NCBI RefSeq assembly: GCF_014652095.1 | Contig: NZ_BMYD01000001.1 | Coordinates: forward strand, 597,466-661,465 | Length of the DNA: 64,000 nucleotides | Reading direction: 5' to 3' | From: Cognatilysobacter bugurensis | Lineage (GTDB): Bacteria > Pseudomonadota > Gammaproteobacteria > Xanthomonadales > Xanthomonadaceae | In this document: piece after piece, positions 24,890 through 33,652 of the stretch | Layout: every line of letters begins with the position of its first letter | Position numbering within the stretch: position 1 is the stretch's first letter | Program-made: the position numbers and the translations under genes | Notes under the pieces: model-generated | The model's database searches: none | What the model was told of the DNA's origin: nothing | Seen by the model: only the letters and a program-made list of their open reading frames with translations

Positions 24890-27037
24890 ATGGCCTCTCT
24901 CGCTTTTCTGCTTGCACCTCTCGCGCCGATTCCCGCCGAAGCCGATCGAGCGTGGTTCTGCGACCTCAAGCAATGGTCGATGGCGCTCAACGCCCATTGG
25001 GACACGCTGCGCGATCGTCTGCCTCCCGAGCAGCGCGCGCGCGTGCCGCGTGCGCTGCAGATGCGGCTGCCGAGCGGCACGATGCATTTCGGGGCGGGCT
25101 CCGGGCCGGAAAAGGTCGGTCGCAACGCATTCAAGTGGGCCAAGCAGCTGATCGACCACTACGTCGTTGGTGAGTTCGCCGCGCCGCTGCCGGTCATCGA
25201 CACGCTGCTCACATCGCAGGCGCTCGGCCTGGCGCCTGCGCCGGGTCTCGACAATCTTGAGCAATATCGCGGCGATGCCTTGCGCGCCATTGCGGCCGGC
25301 AAGCTCAAACGCGGCGGAAGCCTCGGCTACGCGTCGAACGCGGGGTCCCCCTGGGAGTTCAGCCTGTGGGGACACCGCGCCGCGGAGCGCAACGCACTGC
25401 ACGCCTTCGCGCAGGCCTACGGGGGCGATTACGTCCTGTTAGCGACGTGGGGCGAGGCATTGCGGGTCGAGCGCATCGCGAGTGCTGGCCCGGGAGCGGC
25501 GCCTGCGGTGGACGACGAATGGACGGTGCGACTTGTCCCGTTGGCCGCTAGCGGCCGCCACCCGGACCTGCTGTTACGGTTGCGGCGGTTGTTCCAGGGG
25601 GCGGCGATCCAGCCGGACTTCGCCGCGATCGAACGCGAACTTGCGGCACCGCGCATCTCCGTAGCCGCGTTCTTCAAAGCGTTCGGCGTTGCTGGTGCGC
25701 GCGAGGTGGAGCCGCCGAACGCGGAAGTGCTTTGGAAGCAGTTGGACGACGTCTCAACCGCTCTCCTGACCGGCGCGCCGCCGACGAAGCAGGCGCTTGC
25801 GGCTGTCAATGCCGTGCTCGGCGAGTCCGGCGACAAACTGCCTGCGAAGCCTACGCGGCCGGGGAAGGGCAGTACCGCGCAGGCAGTCGTCTTCGCTCAT
25901 CACCTGTTCCACCAGCGTTTGCCGGCACCGACGGGCGGCCCGTGGGCCGAGCGTACGCATGCCGCCGAGACCGTGGTGCGCGTGGAGGACAGCCTGGCGC
26001 ACCGCGCCATGACGTTCGGCTGCGGGACCAAGGGAGCGGGCGAGTCGGCGGCGGCGGCACGGATGCTGTTGCATGTCGAGCCGCGGTCGCGCGCGGGCGA
26101 TCCAGTCGCCATCGCGATGCTTTCGAACGAGTGCGAGGTCTGGAATTGGCACGGATTCGTCGAACCGCTGGCGACGGTGTCAGAGACGTTGGCGCGAACC
26201 GCCTTCACCGCGATCGTTGCGCCGAGGGCCGAGCGTGCCTCACTGCGGGAGACCTTCGGCCTCGAGGCGCCTGAAGAGCACGAAGAGGACATCCCGCCGG
26301 GGCCGTGGGCCGCCGAGGTCTTTCTCGACAGTCGCGCATTGATCAAGGGCGATCTCAGCGCGGCCGCGGCGGCGTGGATGCGCAAGCGAAAGGCCTCGGG
26401 GATCGTCGCACGCGTCGTGCCCGATGGCGCCGTGTCGCTCACGTACTTCGCAGCCGGCCGTGAGGCACGGGATGCAGCCGATGCCGGTCTGCCACCAGCC
26501 GACCCCAACGCGCTACGAGAGGCACGTCGCAACTTCGACCTGCGCGCGGTGCCCGTTGCCCTCGGCGTGGGAGACCTCTTCGCGCCGGGCGACCTCACGC
26601 CGTCGCTGCAGCTTCGACCCCCTGTCGAGACGGCATCGCGCGAAACCACGAACGGCCTGCTGGCCGCACTGCCGGCTCCTGCACCGGTGCGCGACTGGCG
26701 CATCCTCAGCAGCAGCTTCGATGATGAAATTACCTTACGTGGCGGCGATGGCGATGGCGGCGACGCGCTGCTGGCGTTGCGCATCCGCGTGCCCGGTGCC
26801 GATCCCGACGGTCTGCGGTCGCTGTGCAACGATCTCACCGGCCGCGACCTTGCCGACAACGGCGATGTCTGGCGTCATGCGGATGACGAGTTGCGCGCGG
26901 ACATGGGCGACGATTACTGCCCGGCACTGCTGCGCATGATCCTCGGGGACGCGCCTGCGGGCACCGAAGTCGCGCTGACGGGCGGGTGCGATGCGCCGCT
27001 CAGCCTGGTGCTGGTGAACGCGCATGCGTCTGCGTAG
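24890..27037 (+). CDS. Large hypothetical protein (715 residues)
   Basis: The start ATG 24890 (MASLAFLLAPLAPIPAEAD) was preferred over an upstream in-frame ATG at 24773 whose extension lacks coding character. The N-terminus is mildly hydrophobic but has no convincing signal peptide. The protein is soluble, Ala-rich and shows no motif I can assign. Recurrent features are MHFGAGSGPEKVGRNAFKW near 65, LGYASNAGSPWEFSLWGHRA near 145, a central MTFGCGTKGAGESAAAA near 375 and a C-terminal acidic Gly/Asp loop (RGGDGDGGDAL). The codon bias is strongly host-like, so the gene is real and not recent. Monocistronic. An orphan enzyme or scaffold is possible; no function is proposed. Confidence 0.8.
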   Translation: MASLAFLLAPLAPIPAEADRAWFCDLKQWSMALNAHWDTLRDRLPPEQRARVPRALQMRLPSGTMHFGAGSGPEKVGRNAFKWAKQLIDHYVVGEFAAPLPVIDTLLTSQALGLAPAPGLDNLEQYRGDALRAIAAGKLKRGGSLGYASNAGSPWEFSLWGHRAAERNALHAFAQAYGGDYVLLATWGEALRVERIASAGPGAAPAVDDEWTVRLVPLAASGRHPDLLLRLRRLFQGAAIQPDFAAIERELAAPRISVAAFFKAFGVAGAREVEPPNAEVLWKQLDDVSTALLTGAPPTKQALAAVNAVLGESGDKLPAKPTRPGKGSTAQAVVFAHHLFHQRLPAPTGGPWAERTHAAETVVRVEDSLAHRAMTFGCGTKGAGESAAAARMLLHVEPRSRAGDPVAIAMLSNECEVWNWHGFVEPLATVSETLARTAFTAIVAPRAERASLRETFGLEAPEEHEEDIPPGPWAAEVFLDSRALIKGDLSAAAAAWMRKRKASGIVARVVPDGAVSLTYFAAGREARDAADAGLPPADPNALREARRNFDLRAVPVALGVGDLFAPGDLTPSLQLRPPVETASRETTNGLLAALPAPAPVRDWRILSSSFDDEITLRGGDGDGGDALLALRIRVPGADPDGLRSLCNDLTGRDLADNGDVWRHADDELRADMGDDYCPALLRMILGDAPAGTEVALTGGCDAPLSLVLVNAHASA

Positions 27038-27145
27038 CTGCCGCGGCACTGCTCGCAACGGCGTCGCGGATCGATGAGATGAAGCGCCGGCGCTTCGGCG
27101 AGCACCTGCGATGCGGCGGCCCGGTGTTCCACCGACCGGGCCCGG

Positions 27146-27424
27146 TTACAGCCCTTCAGACGGCACGAGGCGCCCCAGCCGCGAAGGCTGGCCCGCGCCG
27201 CCTGCCCCCAGTTTTACCGAGAAGGTAAGCAGGCGGACCCAAAGCCCGATCAATCCAAGCGTGGCAAGGAGCCACGCCGTGATCGCGAAACGCACGCCTG
27301 AGGCATCCGCCAGCAGCCCGTCCGCATACCGCGCGAACTCGGCCGGCGAGGGACGCGTTGCGGCAGTCGCGGGTTGCAAGGGCAGCGACCCTGCGAGGGC
27401 GAGCGTCAGGCCGATGAGTCGCAT
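27146..27424 (-). CDS. Small exported or membrane protein
   Basis: 92 residues: a signal-peptide-like N-terminus (MRLIGLTLALAGSLPLQPATA), a short hydrophilic part (PAEFARYADGLLADASGV) and one transmembrane helix (about 48-68, FAITAWLLATLGLIGLWV) before a Gly-rich tail. AAGGA lies a little far upstream of the ATG. It may be a small periplasmic protein anchored in the inner membrane. Convergent with the 715-residue orphan. No family recognised. Confidence 0.5.
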   Translation of the reverse strand: MRLIGLTLALAGSLPLQPATAATRPSPAEFARYADGLLADASGVRFAITAWLLATLGLIGLWVRLLTFSVKLGAGGAGQPSRLGRLVPSEGL

Positions 27425-27596
27425 GTGCGGAAATCCTTTTCGCGGGCGCCGGACCGGGAGCGTGTCCTAGCGTAGCGTTCGATCAGGCAGGCGGCCGCTC
27501 GGAGTCCAGAGGGCACGCGGATGCTCAGATCGGGATGGAAACCATCACCCGGGTCGCATCAGAGCGACGACATCCGTGCCGGGTGCGTCGGTCTCG

Positions 27597-28901
27597 TCAC
27601 CGGTCGACGACTTCGCCGCCTTTCATGACGAGTTCCACCTGCTTGAGGGCGGCAACGTCTTCAAGCGGGTTGCCGCGCACGGCTACCAGGTCGGCCTGCT
27701 TGCCGGCTTCCAGGCTGCCGATGCGGTCGCCGAGCCCGAGCAGGTCGGCGGCGTTGCGGGTGGCGGCCACGATCGCCTGGGCAGGCGTCATGCCGTGCTT
27801 GACCATCAGAACGAACTCGTCGGCGTTGCGGCCGTGCAGGCTGACGCCGGCGTCGGTGCCGAATGCGATCTTCACTCCGGCCGGCACGGCGCGTTCGAGC
27901 GCCTTGCCGGTGATGCCGATACGCCACTGGACCTTCTTGAGCACCTCGCCGGTGTATGCGGCCGGGTTCGCTTCGAGGCGTTCGATGTAACCGTTAACGG
28001 TCGACAGCGTGGGCACGTAGTACGCGCCGCTCTCGCGGAACAGCCGGAGGCCGTCGGCATCGAGCAGGGTGCCGTGCTCGATCGAGTCCACGCCCAGGCG
28101 CAGCGCGAGGTTGATGCCGTCCGCGCCGTGCGCGTGCACGGCGACCTTCTTGCCGTACATGCGCGCCGTCTCGACCACGGCTCGGGCCTCGTCCTCGAAC
28201 ATCTGGGCGCCGAGCCCGGCGCTGATACGGCTGTTGACGCCCCCGGTGATCGACAGCTTGATCACGTCGGCACCCTGGGCGATCTGCTGGCGCACCGCCT
28301 TGCGGCAGCTGTCGACGCCGTCGCAGACGTTGCCGCCGGTATCGATCGCGGCGTGCAGCTCCTCGCGGTAGCCGAGCGTCGGGTCGCCGTGGCCGGCGGT
28401 GGCCGAGATCGAGGTGTTCGCGGACAGGATGCGCGGGCCCGGCAGCTTGCCGGCATTGATGGCATCGCGCAGGGCGCGGATCTCGCCGTCGCCATCGCCG
28501 AGATTGCGCACGGTGGTGAACCCCGCGGCAAGCGTTTTGCGGGCATTGGCGGCGGCCTCGAGCGCATTGTCGGCGGCGTTGCGCTGGACCTCGGCAAGCT
28601 GGCCGGCCACCCCTCCGAGATCGCTGGTGAGGTGCACGTGGCTGTCGATCAGGCCCGGCAGTACGAAGTGCTCGCGCAGGTCCACGACCCGCGCGTCGGC
28701 GACGTTGAACGCCTCGGGGCCATGGTGGCCGTCGCGAACCTCGGTGATGACGCCATCGTTGATGAGCAGCGTGGCCGCGCCGCGCGGCGTCGAGCCCGGC
28801 CGGTCGAGCAGCCGACCGGCCTGCACGACCACCGGCTGCGCCTGTGCACCGACTGCGGCCGCGAGCAGCGGCAGGGCCAGCAGCATTCCTCGAATCGACA
28901 T
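27597..28901 (-). CDS. Exported metal-dependent amidohydrolase
   Basis: 434 residues from ATG 28901 with a signal peptide (MLLALPLLAAAVGAQA). The amidohydrolase superfamily signatures are in order: DSHVHLTSD (HxH), the carboxylated Lys in VIKLSITGGV, AVHAHG, SIEHGTL and the metal Asp in FGTDAGV, then the C-terminal GSLEAGKQADLVAVRGNPL. It is closest in pattern to imidazolonepropionase-like / Xaa-Pro or Xaa-Arg dipeptidases of the periplasm in Xanthomonadales. The likely reaction is hydrolysis of dipeptides or cyclic amides with one or two zinc ions. Monocistronic; 270 bases without genes separate it from the DUF305 protein upstream. Confidence 0.92.
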   Translation of the reverse strand: MSIRGMLLALPLLAAAVGAQAQPVVVQAGRLLDRPGSTPRGAATLLINDGVITEVRDGHHGPEAFNVADARVVDLREHFVLPGLIDSHVHLTSDLGGVAGQLAEVQRNAADNALEAAANARKTLAAGFTTVRNLGDGDGEIRALRDAINAGKLPGPRILSANTSISATAGHGDPTLGYREELHAAIDTGGNVCDGVDSCRKAVRQQIAQGADVIKLSITGGVNSRISAGLGAQMFEDEARAVVETARMYGKKVAVHAHGADGINLALRLGVDSIEHGTLLDADGLRLFRESGAYYVPTLSTVNGYIERLEANPAAYTGEVLKKVQWRIGITGKALERAVPAGVKIAFGTDAGVSLHGRNADEFVLMVKHGMTPAQAIVAATRNAADLLGLGDRIGSLEAGKQADLVAVRGNPLEDVAALKQVELVMKGGEVVDR

Positions 28902-29172
28902 GCAAACACCCCGCGGTACGGCGCATGGCCAACGGACCAAACGTAGCAGACGCTCGGCGGGCGGCGGTTGGCCGAAACAGGGGCCTGCCCGCGCGTTTGC
29001 GTTGCGGAACGAACGGATTGCACGCCCGGGGGGCAGGGCGCGGCGCGGTTGAGGCAACGGTCGGGCGACGCGCGGCGCCTCCGTTGTCCGGTCCGGACGC
29101 CGGGCAGGCGGCGAAGGCCGGCAGGCGGAGTCCCCGCAGCCGGCCGTCGGTCTCCGCCCCCGGTCCGCCCGC

Positions 29173-31677
29173 TTACCGCAGCTTGGCCGCGAGCTCCTTC
29201 AACACCCTCGACAGTGCCGCCTCACGCCCCGCGCTGTTACCTGCGGTGCCGGAGCCAACAGCCACCGAGCCCGCCAGCGTGTCGAGGCGGCGGGCCAGCG
29301 CGGCCTTGTCGCCGCCAGAACCGGGTTGGTTCAGCGCGGTTTGCGCGGCAGTCAGTGCCGCACGCAGCTCGGGTTCGAGACCCGCCTTGAGCGCGCCGTT
29401 ACGCGCCAGCTGATCGACGTACGCCAATCCGACGACGGGCGCCGCCGGCCACGTCATTGCGAACTGCTGCTGTGGGTTGAACACCGGATCGGCGGTTGCG
29501 AGCGCGGCCGCGGAGATTTCATTCGTGGTGATGAACTTGCTGGGCTCCAGCGTCAACACGTCGAGCCCGCGCGTGATCTCCGAGCCGTAGATGCGCCCGT
29601 CGTAGAAGTACGTCGACCAGAAGCCGCCGGTGATGAGCTTTTCCGCATCGACGGGGCCGCGATCGAAAAACGCGATCTCGACAGGATTCGCCGAGTCCGT
29701 GAAGTCGATCACCGACAGTCCGCCCTGGTACCAGGCCTGCACGAACACATCGCGCCCCGGCACCGGCACGACCGACCCGTTGTGCGCAACGCAGTTCTCG
29801 GTCACCGCCTGCGGGGCAGGGATCTTGAAGTAGCTGCGGAACACGAGCTTGCCGTCGACGATGTCGTAGATCGCATCCGCGCCGTAGTTGCGCGGATCGG
29901 AGGCGCGGCAGCGCGGGCGCCCACCGCCGCCCCATTCGTCGGTGAAGATCACCTTCGTGCCGTCGTTGTTGAACGTCGCCGAATGCCAGTACGCGAAGCC
30001 CGTGTCGGTAACCGCGTCGATGCGCTTGGGCTTCAACGGGTTCGAGATGTCGAACAAGATTCCGTTGCCCGAGCACGCGCCGGCCGCGATCTTCTTCTCC
30101 GGGAACACGGTGATGTCGTGGCAGTGGTCGGTCTTGCTGGTCTTCTGCGTCATGTCGCCGTGGTCGCCACCGCGCCACAGGCCGGCGAGCGTGCCGGTCT
30201 TGGGATCGGCGAACACGGCGGGGCTGTCGACCACGCGCGCCTTCGACGGATCGGCGACCGGGATCTCGATGACGTCGATGCGGAACAGCGCGGTGCGCGT
30301 GTCGCCGGGGACTTCATCGACGCAACGCTCGAGTTCTTTCTGCTTGCGCACGGAGCTGGTGCCGGAGTTGTAGACGACGATGCGCTTGTCGTCGCTCGAC
30401 ACCACGGAGTGCGTGTGCGAACCGCGGCAGGTCTGCACGGCCGCGACCTGCTTCGGACGCGCGAGGTCGCTGATGTCGAACACGCGCAGGCCGCGGAAGC
30501 GGTCTTTCGATACGTCCTCGACGACGCCCTGCAGGCCGCAGTCGAGCCGGCCACGCGTTTCCTCGACCGACATTAGCAGCAGGTTGCCGACGATGGACAC
30601 GTCGCCCTGGCCGCCGGGACAGACCACCGAGCTGACCAGCGTGGGCACGCCGTCGGCGCCGAGGCGATACGCGTTGAAGCCGTGGTAGTTGCCGACCACG
30701 AGCACGTCGTTCGAGAACGCCATGTCCGTGTTCGAAAAACTCAGCAGTGCGCCCCGGCCTTTTTCGCCGGACTCGCCCTTGAAGCGCTTGAACGCCTTGT
30801 CGCGCTGTTCTTCCGCGAGTGCTTTCGCGTCCTTCTTCTCTTCCTTCTTTTTCTTCTTGTCGTCGACCGGCTCCAGCGGCAGGCCCGCCGGATTTTCGGG
30901 GTCGAAAAAGCCCGCCGGTTTCGGCACCGAAGCAATCAGCCGCATGTTTTCAATCGCGCTCGCGGCGTCGCGGAAGCCCGCCTTGAGGCCGGTGCGCGGA
31001 TCGGGGCTGACCGTGGCCAAGAGCGTGGTCATGCGCTCGATTTCGGCGGCTTGGTCGTTCGCGACGTCATTGACGAACTCGAGCAGCGTCGGGTCGTAGG
31101 CCGAGCCCGACTGGTCGAGCAATTCCTCGACCATCTTCAGCGCACCGCCGTGGTGGCTGATCATCAACTGCAGGAACTGGCGGTCGAACTCGCGGCCCTC
31201 GGCCTGGGCCAGCGCGCCCATCTGTGCGGGCGTGGCCATGCCGAACATGCCGTGTGAGGCATGGTCGCCCGCCTGCGGATCCGTCGCGGTTTCACCGCGG
31301 GCCGTGAGCCACTGCTGCATGAAGCCGATTTCGTCCCGCTGCGAGGCCTCGATGCGCGCGGCTGCTTCGATCACCGCCGGGGAGTTCGTGCGCTTGCCGA
31401 CCAGCGCGGCCATGTCCATCGCCTGCTGGTGATGCGGGATCATCTGCCGCATGAACTGCACGTCGGCCGCCGAGTAACGCGAACCGGCAATCTTCACCGC
31501 CTGGTCGGGCGACAGCTCGCGCGTTGCCTCGCCCGGCGCACCGGGGTTGACGATGCTCACCTGCGCAAAGGCGGGCGAGATCGGCGCTGCAAGCATCGCC
31601 GCGAGCAGGAGGGAGGGGCGCATGTTCGAAATGCGCGCACGGGGCGATGCGACAGGCTCAAGCGGCTGGCGGGTCAT
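29173..31677 (-). CDS. Exported DUF305 - LVIVD beta-propeller fusion protein
   Basis: 834 residues. The start ATG 31677 has AGGA at normal spacing; ATG 31623 would give a shorter signal peptide (MRPSLLLAAMLAAPISPAFA). The DUF305 domain (about 55-245) has paired His motifs MIPHHQQAMDMA and MISHHGGALKMVEE. A highly charged linker (DDKKKKKEEKKDAKALAEEQ) leads to a large beta-propeller (about 315-730) with LVIVD-type strands (FDISDLARPKQVAAV and FDISNPLKPKRIDAV, DFTDSANPVEIAFFD) and a His-rich segment GDHGDMTQKTSKTDHCHD. The C-terminal 90 residues are helical. DUF305 proteins are linked to copper or metal handling and periplasmic stress; the propeller resembles secreted enzymes of unknown reaction. 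Exported, probably periplasmic. Confidence 0.88.
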   Translation of the reverse strand: MTRQPLEPVASPRARISNMRPSLLLAAMLAAPISPAFAQVSIVNPGAPGEATRELSPDQAVKIAGSRYSAADVQFMRQMIPHHQQAMDMAALVGKRTNSPAVIEAAARIEASQRDEIGFMQQWLTARGETATDPQAGDHASHGMFGMATPAQMGALAQAEGREFDRQFLQLMISHHGGALKMVEELLDQSGSAYDPTLLEFVNDVANDQAAEIERMTTLLATVSPDPRTGLKAGFRDAASAIENMRLIASVPKPAGFFDPENPAGLPLEPVDDKKKKKEEKKDAKALAEEQRDKAFKRFKGESGEKGRGALLSFSNTDMAFSNDVLVVGNYHGFNAYRLGADGVPTLVSSVVCPGGQGDVSIVGNLLLMSVEETRGRLDCGLQGVVEDVSKDRFRGLRVFDISDLARPKQVAAVQTCRGSHTHSVVSSDDKRIVVYNSGTSSVRKQKELERCVDEVPGDTRTALFRIDVIEIPVADPSKARVVDSPAVFADPKTGTLAGLWRGGDHGDMTQKTSKTDHCHDITVFPEKKIAAGACSGNGILFDISNPLKPKRIDAVTDTGFAYWHSATFNNDGTKVIFTDEWGGGGRPRCRASDPRNYGADAIYDIVDGKLVFRSYFKIPAPQAVTENCVAHNGSVVPVPGRDVFVQAWYQGGLSVIDFTDSANPVEIAFFDRGPVDAEKLITGGFWSTYFYDGRIYGSEITRGLDVLTLEPSKFITTNEISAAALATADPVFNPQQQFAMTWPAAPVVGLAYVDQLARNGALKAGLEPELRAALTAAQTALNQPGSGGDKAALARRLDTLAGSVAVGSGTAGNSAGREAALSRVLKELAAKLR

Positions 31678-32014
31678 CAATGGGTCCTGTGGCCGAGTAC
31701 GAAGATCGACGCCCGGAGGAGGCGCCACCGCCGTCTAACGTAGCGAAACGCGGACCAAGAGACTTGACGGTCGCGGTCGGGTTGAGGGACTGGCCTTCCG
31801 AGCGAAGGCGGTGCGCTCCTGCCGGCAACGAACATGCGCGCCGCCCGTCGATCGGCCGCGGACACCTCCGTCGCCGATCCCCGGACCGGCTCGTCTGTCA
31901 CGGCCCTGCCGTGCCGACGGCTCTAATGGCGCCCGCCGGCGCGGCTTCATGCCCGCCGCGCAACGCGGGCTCTACCCTTGACGCTGATCGACGGACGGGC
32001 TGCGGGGCAAATGC
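31678..32014. other. Divergent promoter region
   Basis: 337 bases between the divergent DUF305-LVIVD and flavodoxin-UbiA genes. No coding signal, no clear -10/-35 pair, no hairpin of note. Confidence 0.35.
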
Positions 32015-33574
32015 GTGACGGCTGATGGCTCGGGATCGCTTGAGCGACCGATCAACGTGCTCGTGATCCTCGGCCACCCGCGGGTGGACAGCCTGTGCGG
32101 CGCGCTGGCCGACTCGTACTCCGAGGGCGCGCGGTCGGCGGGTGCGCAACTGCGTCGCCTTGACCTGGCGGCTTTGGACTTCGATGCGCACCTGCACACG
32201 TACTCGCCAAACGACCAGCCACTCGAGGATGACCTCCGCGAAGCCCGTGAGCTGGTGCTGTGGGCCGACCACCTCGTGTTCGTCTATCCGACGTGGTGGG
32301 GCGGCGCGCCGGCCCTGCTCAAGGGGTTTCTGGATCGGCTGATGGCGCCGGGGTTCGCGTTCCAGACCAGTGAAGGCGGCACCGGTTACGAAGGCCTGCT
32401 GCAGGATCGCTCGGCCCAGCTGATCACCACCATGGACACGCCGCCGCTGGTCCATCGGCTCGTGTACCGCCAACCTGGGCGGAACGCGCTGGCCCGGGCG
32501 ACGCTGGGTTTCTGCGGCGTGCGGCCGGTGCGTTCGCTGGTGTTCGGGTCGGTCAAGCAGGCCGATCCCGCGCAGCGCGAGGCGTGGCTGGCCCGGGCGA
32601 GGGAGCAGGGGCGCGCGCTGCGGCACGGCCGCGTCACGCGCGCCGAGCGGCTGCGGCAGAAAGCCGCGGCCTGGCTGCGAAGCCTGCGCCTGCAGTTCTA
32701 TCCGATGTCCTGGGTGGCCTACGCCATCGGCGCGCTGGCGGCCTCCCCCGGCGGGCAGGTGTTCGAGGCGCCGGTGTTCTGGATGGGTTACCTCTGCCTG
32801 TTCCTGCTGGAGGTGGCGACGGTGCTCGTCAACGAGCTCGTCGACCTGCCGACCGACCGGCGCAACCGTCACTACAGCACCTTCACCGGCGGCTCGCGGG
32901 TGCTCGTTGACGGCTCGCTGAGCGTGCGGGAGGTACGAACGGGCATTGGGGTGGCCTTGGTCGGACTGCTGGCGTGCGCGGGGTGGCTCGTCTCGGTGTC
33001 GACCGCGAGCCCGGCTGCCGTGCTCGGGACGCTCGGTGCTGTAGCGGTTCTCGCCATCGGCTACACGGCGCCACCGCTCAAACTCAGCTATCGCGGCCTC
33101 GGTGAACTGGACGTCGCCGTCACCCACAGCATCGGCGTGCTGCTGTGTGGCTACGTGTTTCTCGGCGGGGATTGGAGCGATCTCGCGCCGTGGGTGCTGA
33201 GCGTGCCGCTGCTGCTGGCCACGTTGCCGTCGATCACCCTGTCGGGCATTCCGGACCTAGCGTCCGACTGCGCTGCCGGCAAGCGCACCCTGGCCGTGCG
33301 TCTGGGTCACCGCAACGCGCTGCGGGCGTCGCTGGTCTTCGTGCTGCTGGCCGCCGCGGCCGCGCTCGGGTGGGACAGCCTGGGCCTGGTCGGCGGCGCG
33401 TACGACGGCATCGCCTGGGCGGCGCTCCCCCACGCGGCCCTGCTGACGTGGCTGCTGCGGCGCCACGCACGCGCCGCCGAAATGCCGCGGCGGATCGACG
33501 GGCTCATGGCGGTCACGCTCGGCTACGTGCTCTGGTTCGGATTGGTGCCGCTGCTGCGGCTGGCGTTCGGTTAG
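32015..33574 (+). CDS. NAD(P)H-quinone-reductase-like flavodoxin fused to a UbiA prenyltransferase
   Basis: 519 residues from GTG 32015. Residues 14-195 are a flavodoxin-like NQO1/KefF-type domain (VLVILGHPRVDSL, the FMN/NADPH-site VFVYPTWWGGAPALLKGFLD). Residues 225-519 are a UbiA-superfamily integral membrane prenyltransferase with about 8-9 helices and both Asp-rich motifs: NELVDLPTDRRN (Asp277, Asp281) and DLASD (Asp414, Asp418), which hold Mg2+ and prenyl diphosphate. The known reactions are quinone reduction and prenylation of an aromatic or quinone acceptor; one polypeptide could reduce and prenylate the same substrate. Both active-site sets look intact and there is no frame anomaly at the junction. 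Monocistronic; the substrate is unknown. Confidence 0.9.
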   Translation: MTADGSGSLERPINVLVILGHPRVDSLCGALADSYSEGARSAGAQLRRLDLAALDFDAHLHTYSPNDQPLEDDLREARELVLWADHLVFVYPTWWGGAPALLKGFLDRLMAPGFAFQTSEGGTGYEGLLQDRSAQLITTMDTPPLVHRLVYRQPGRNALARATLGFCGVRPVRSLVFGSVKQADPAQREAWLARAREQGRALRHGRVTRAERLRQKAAAWLRSLRLQFYPMSWVAYAIGALAASPGGQVFEAPVFWMGYLCLFLLEVATVLVNELVDLPTDRRNRHYSTFTGGSRVLVDGSLSVREVRTGIGVALVGLLACAGWLVSVSTASPAAVLGTLGAVAVLAIGYTAPPLKLSYRGLGELDVAVTHSIGVLLCGYVFLGGDWSDLAPWVLSVPLLLATLPSITLSGIPDLASDCAAGKRTLAVRLGHRNALRASLVFVLLAAAAALGWDSLGLVGGAYDGIAWAALPHAALLTWLLRRHARAAEMPRRIDGLMAVTLGYVLWFGLVPLLRLAFG

Positions 33575-33652
33575 GCACGGTTAGTGACGTCCGCAGCGGT
33601 GCCGCCGGACAGATCCGGGCCGCTGCCCGGCAAGCCGCTCGCCGCGACGCGC

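Noticed and set aside
32011-32026. ATG at 32011 as start of the flavodoxin-UbiA gene
   Set aside because: It is in another frame and meets a TGA after five codons; the overlapping GTG at 32015 is in the coding frame.
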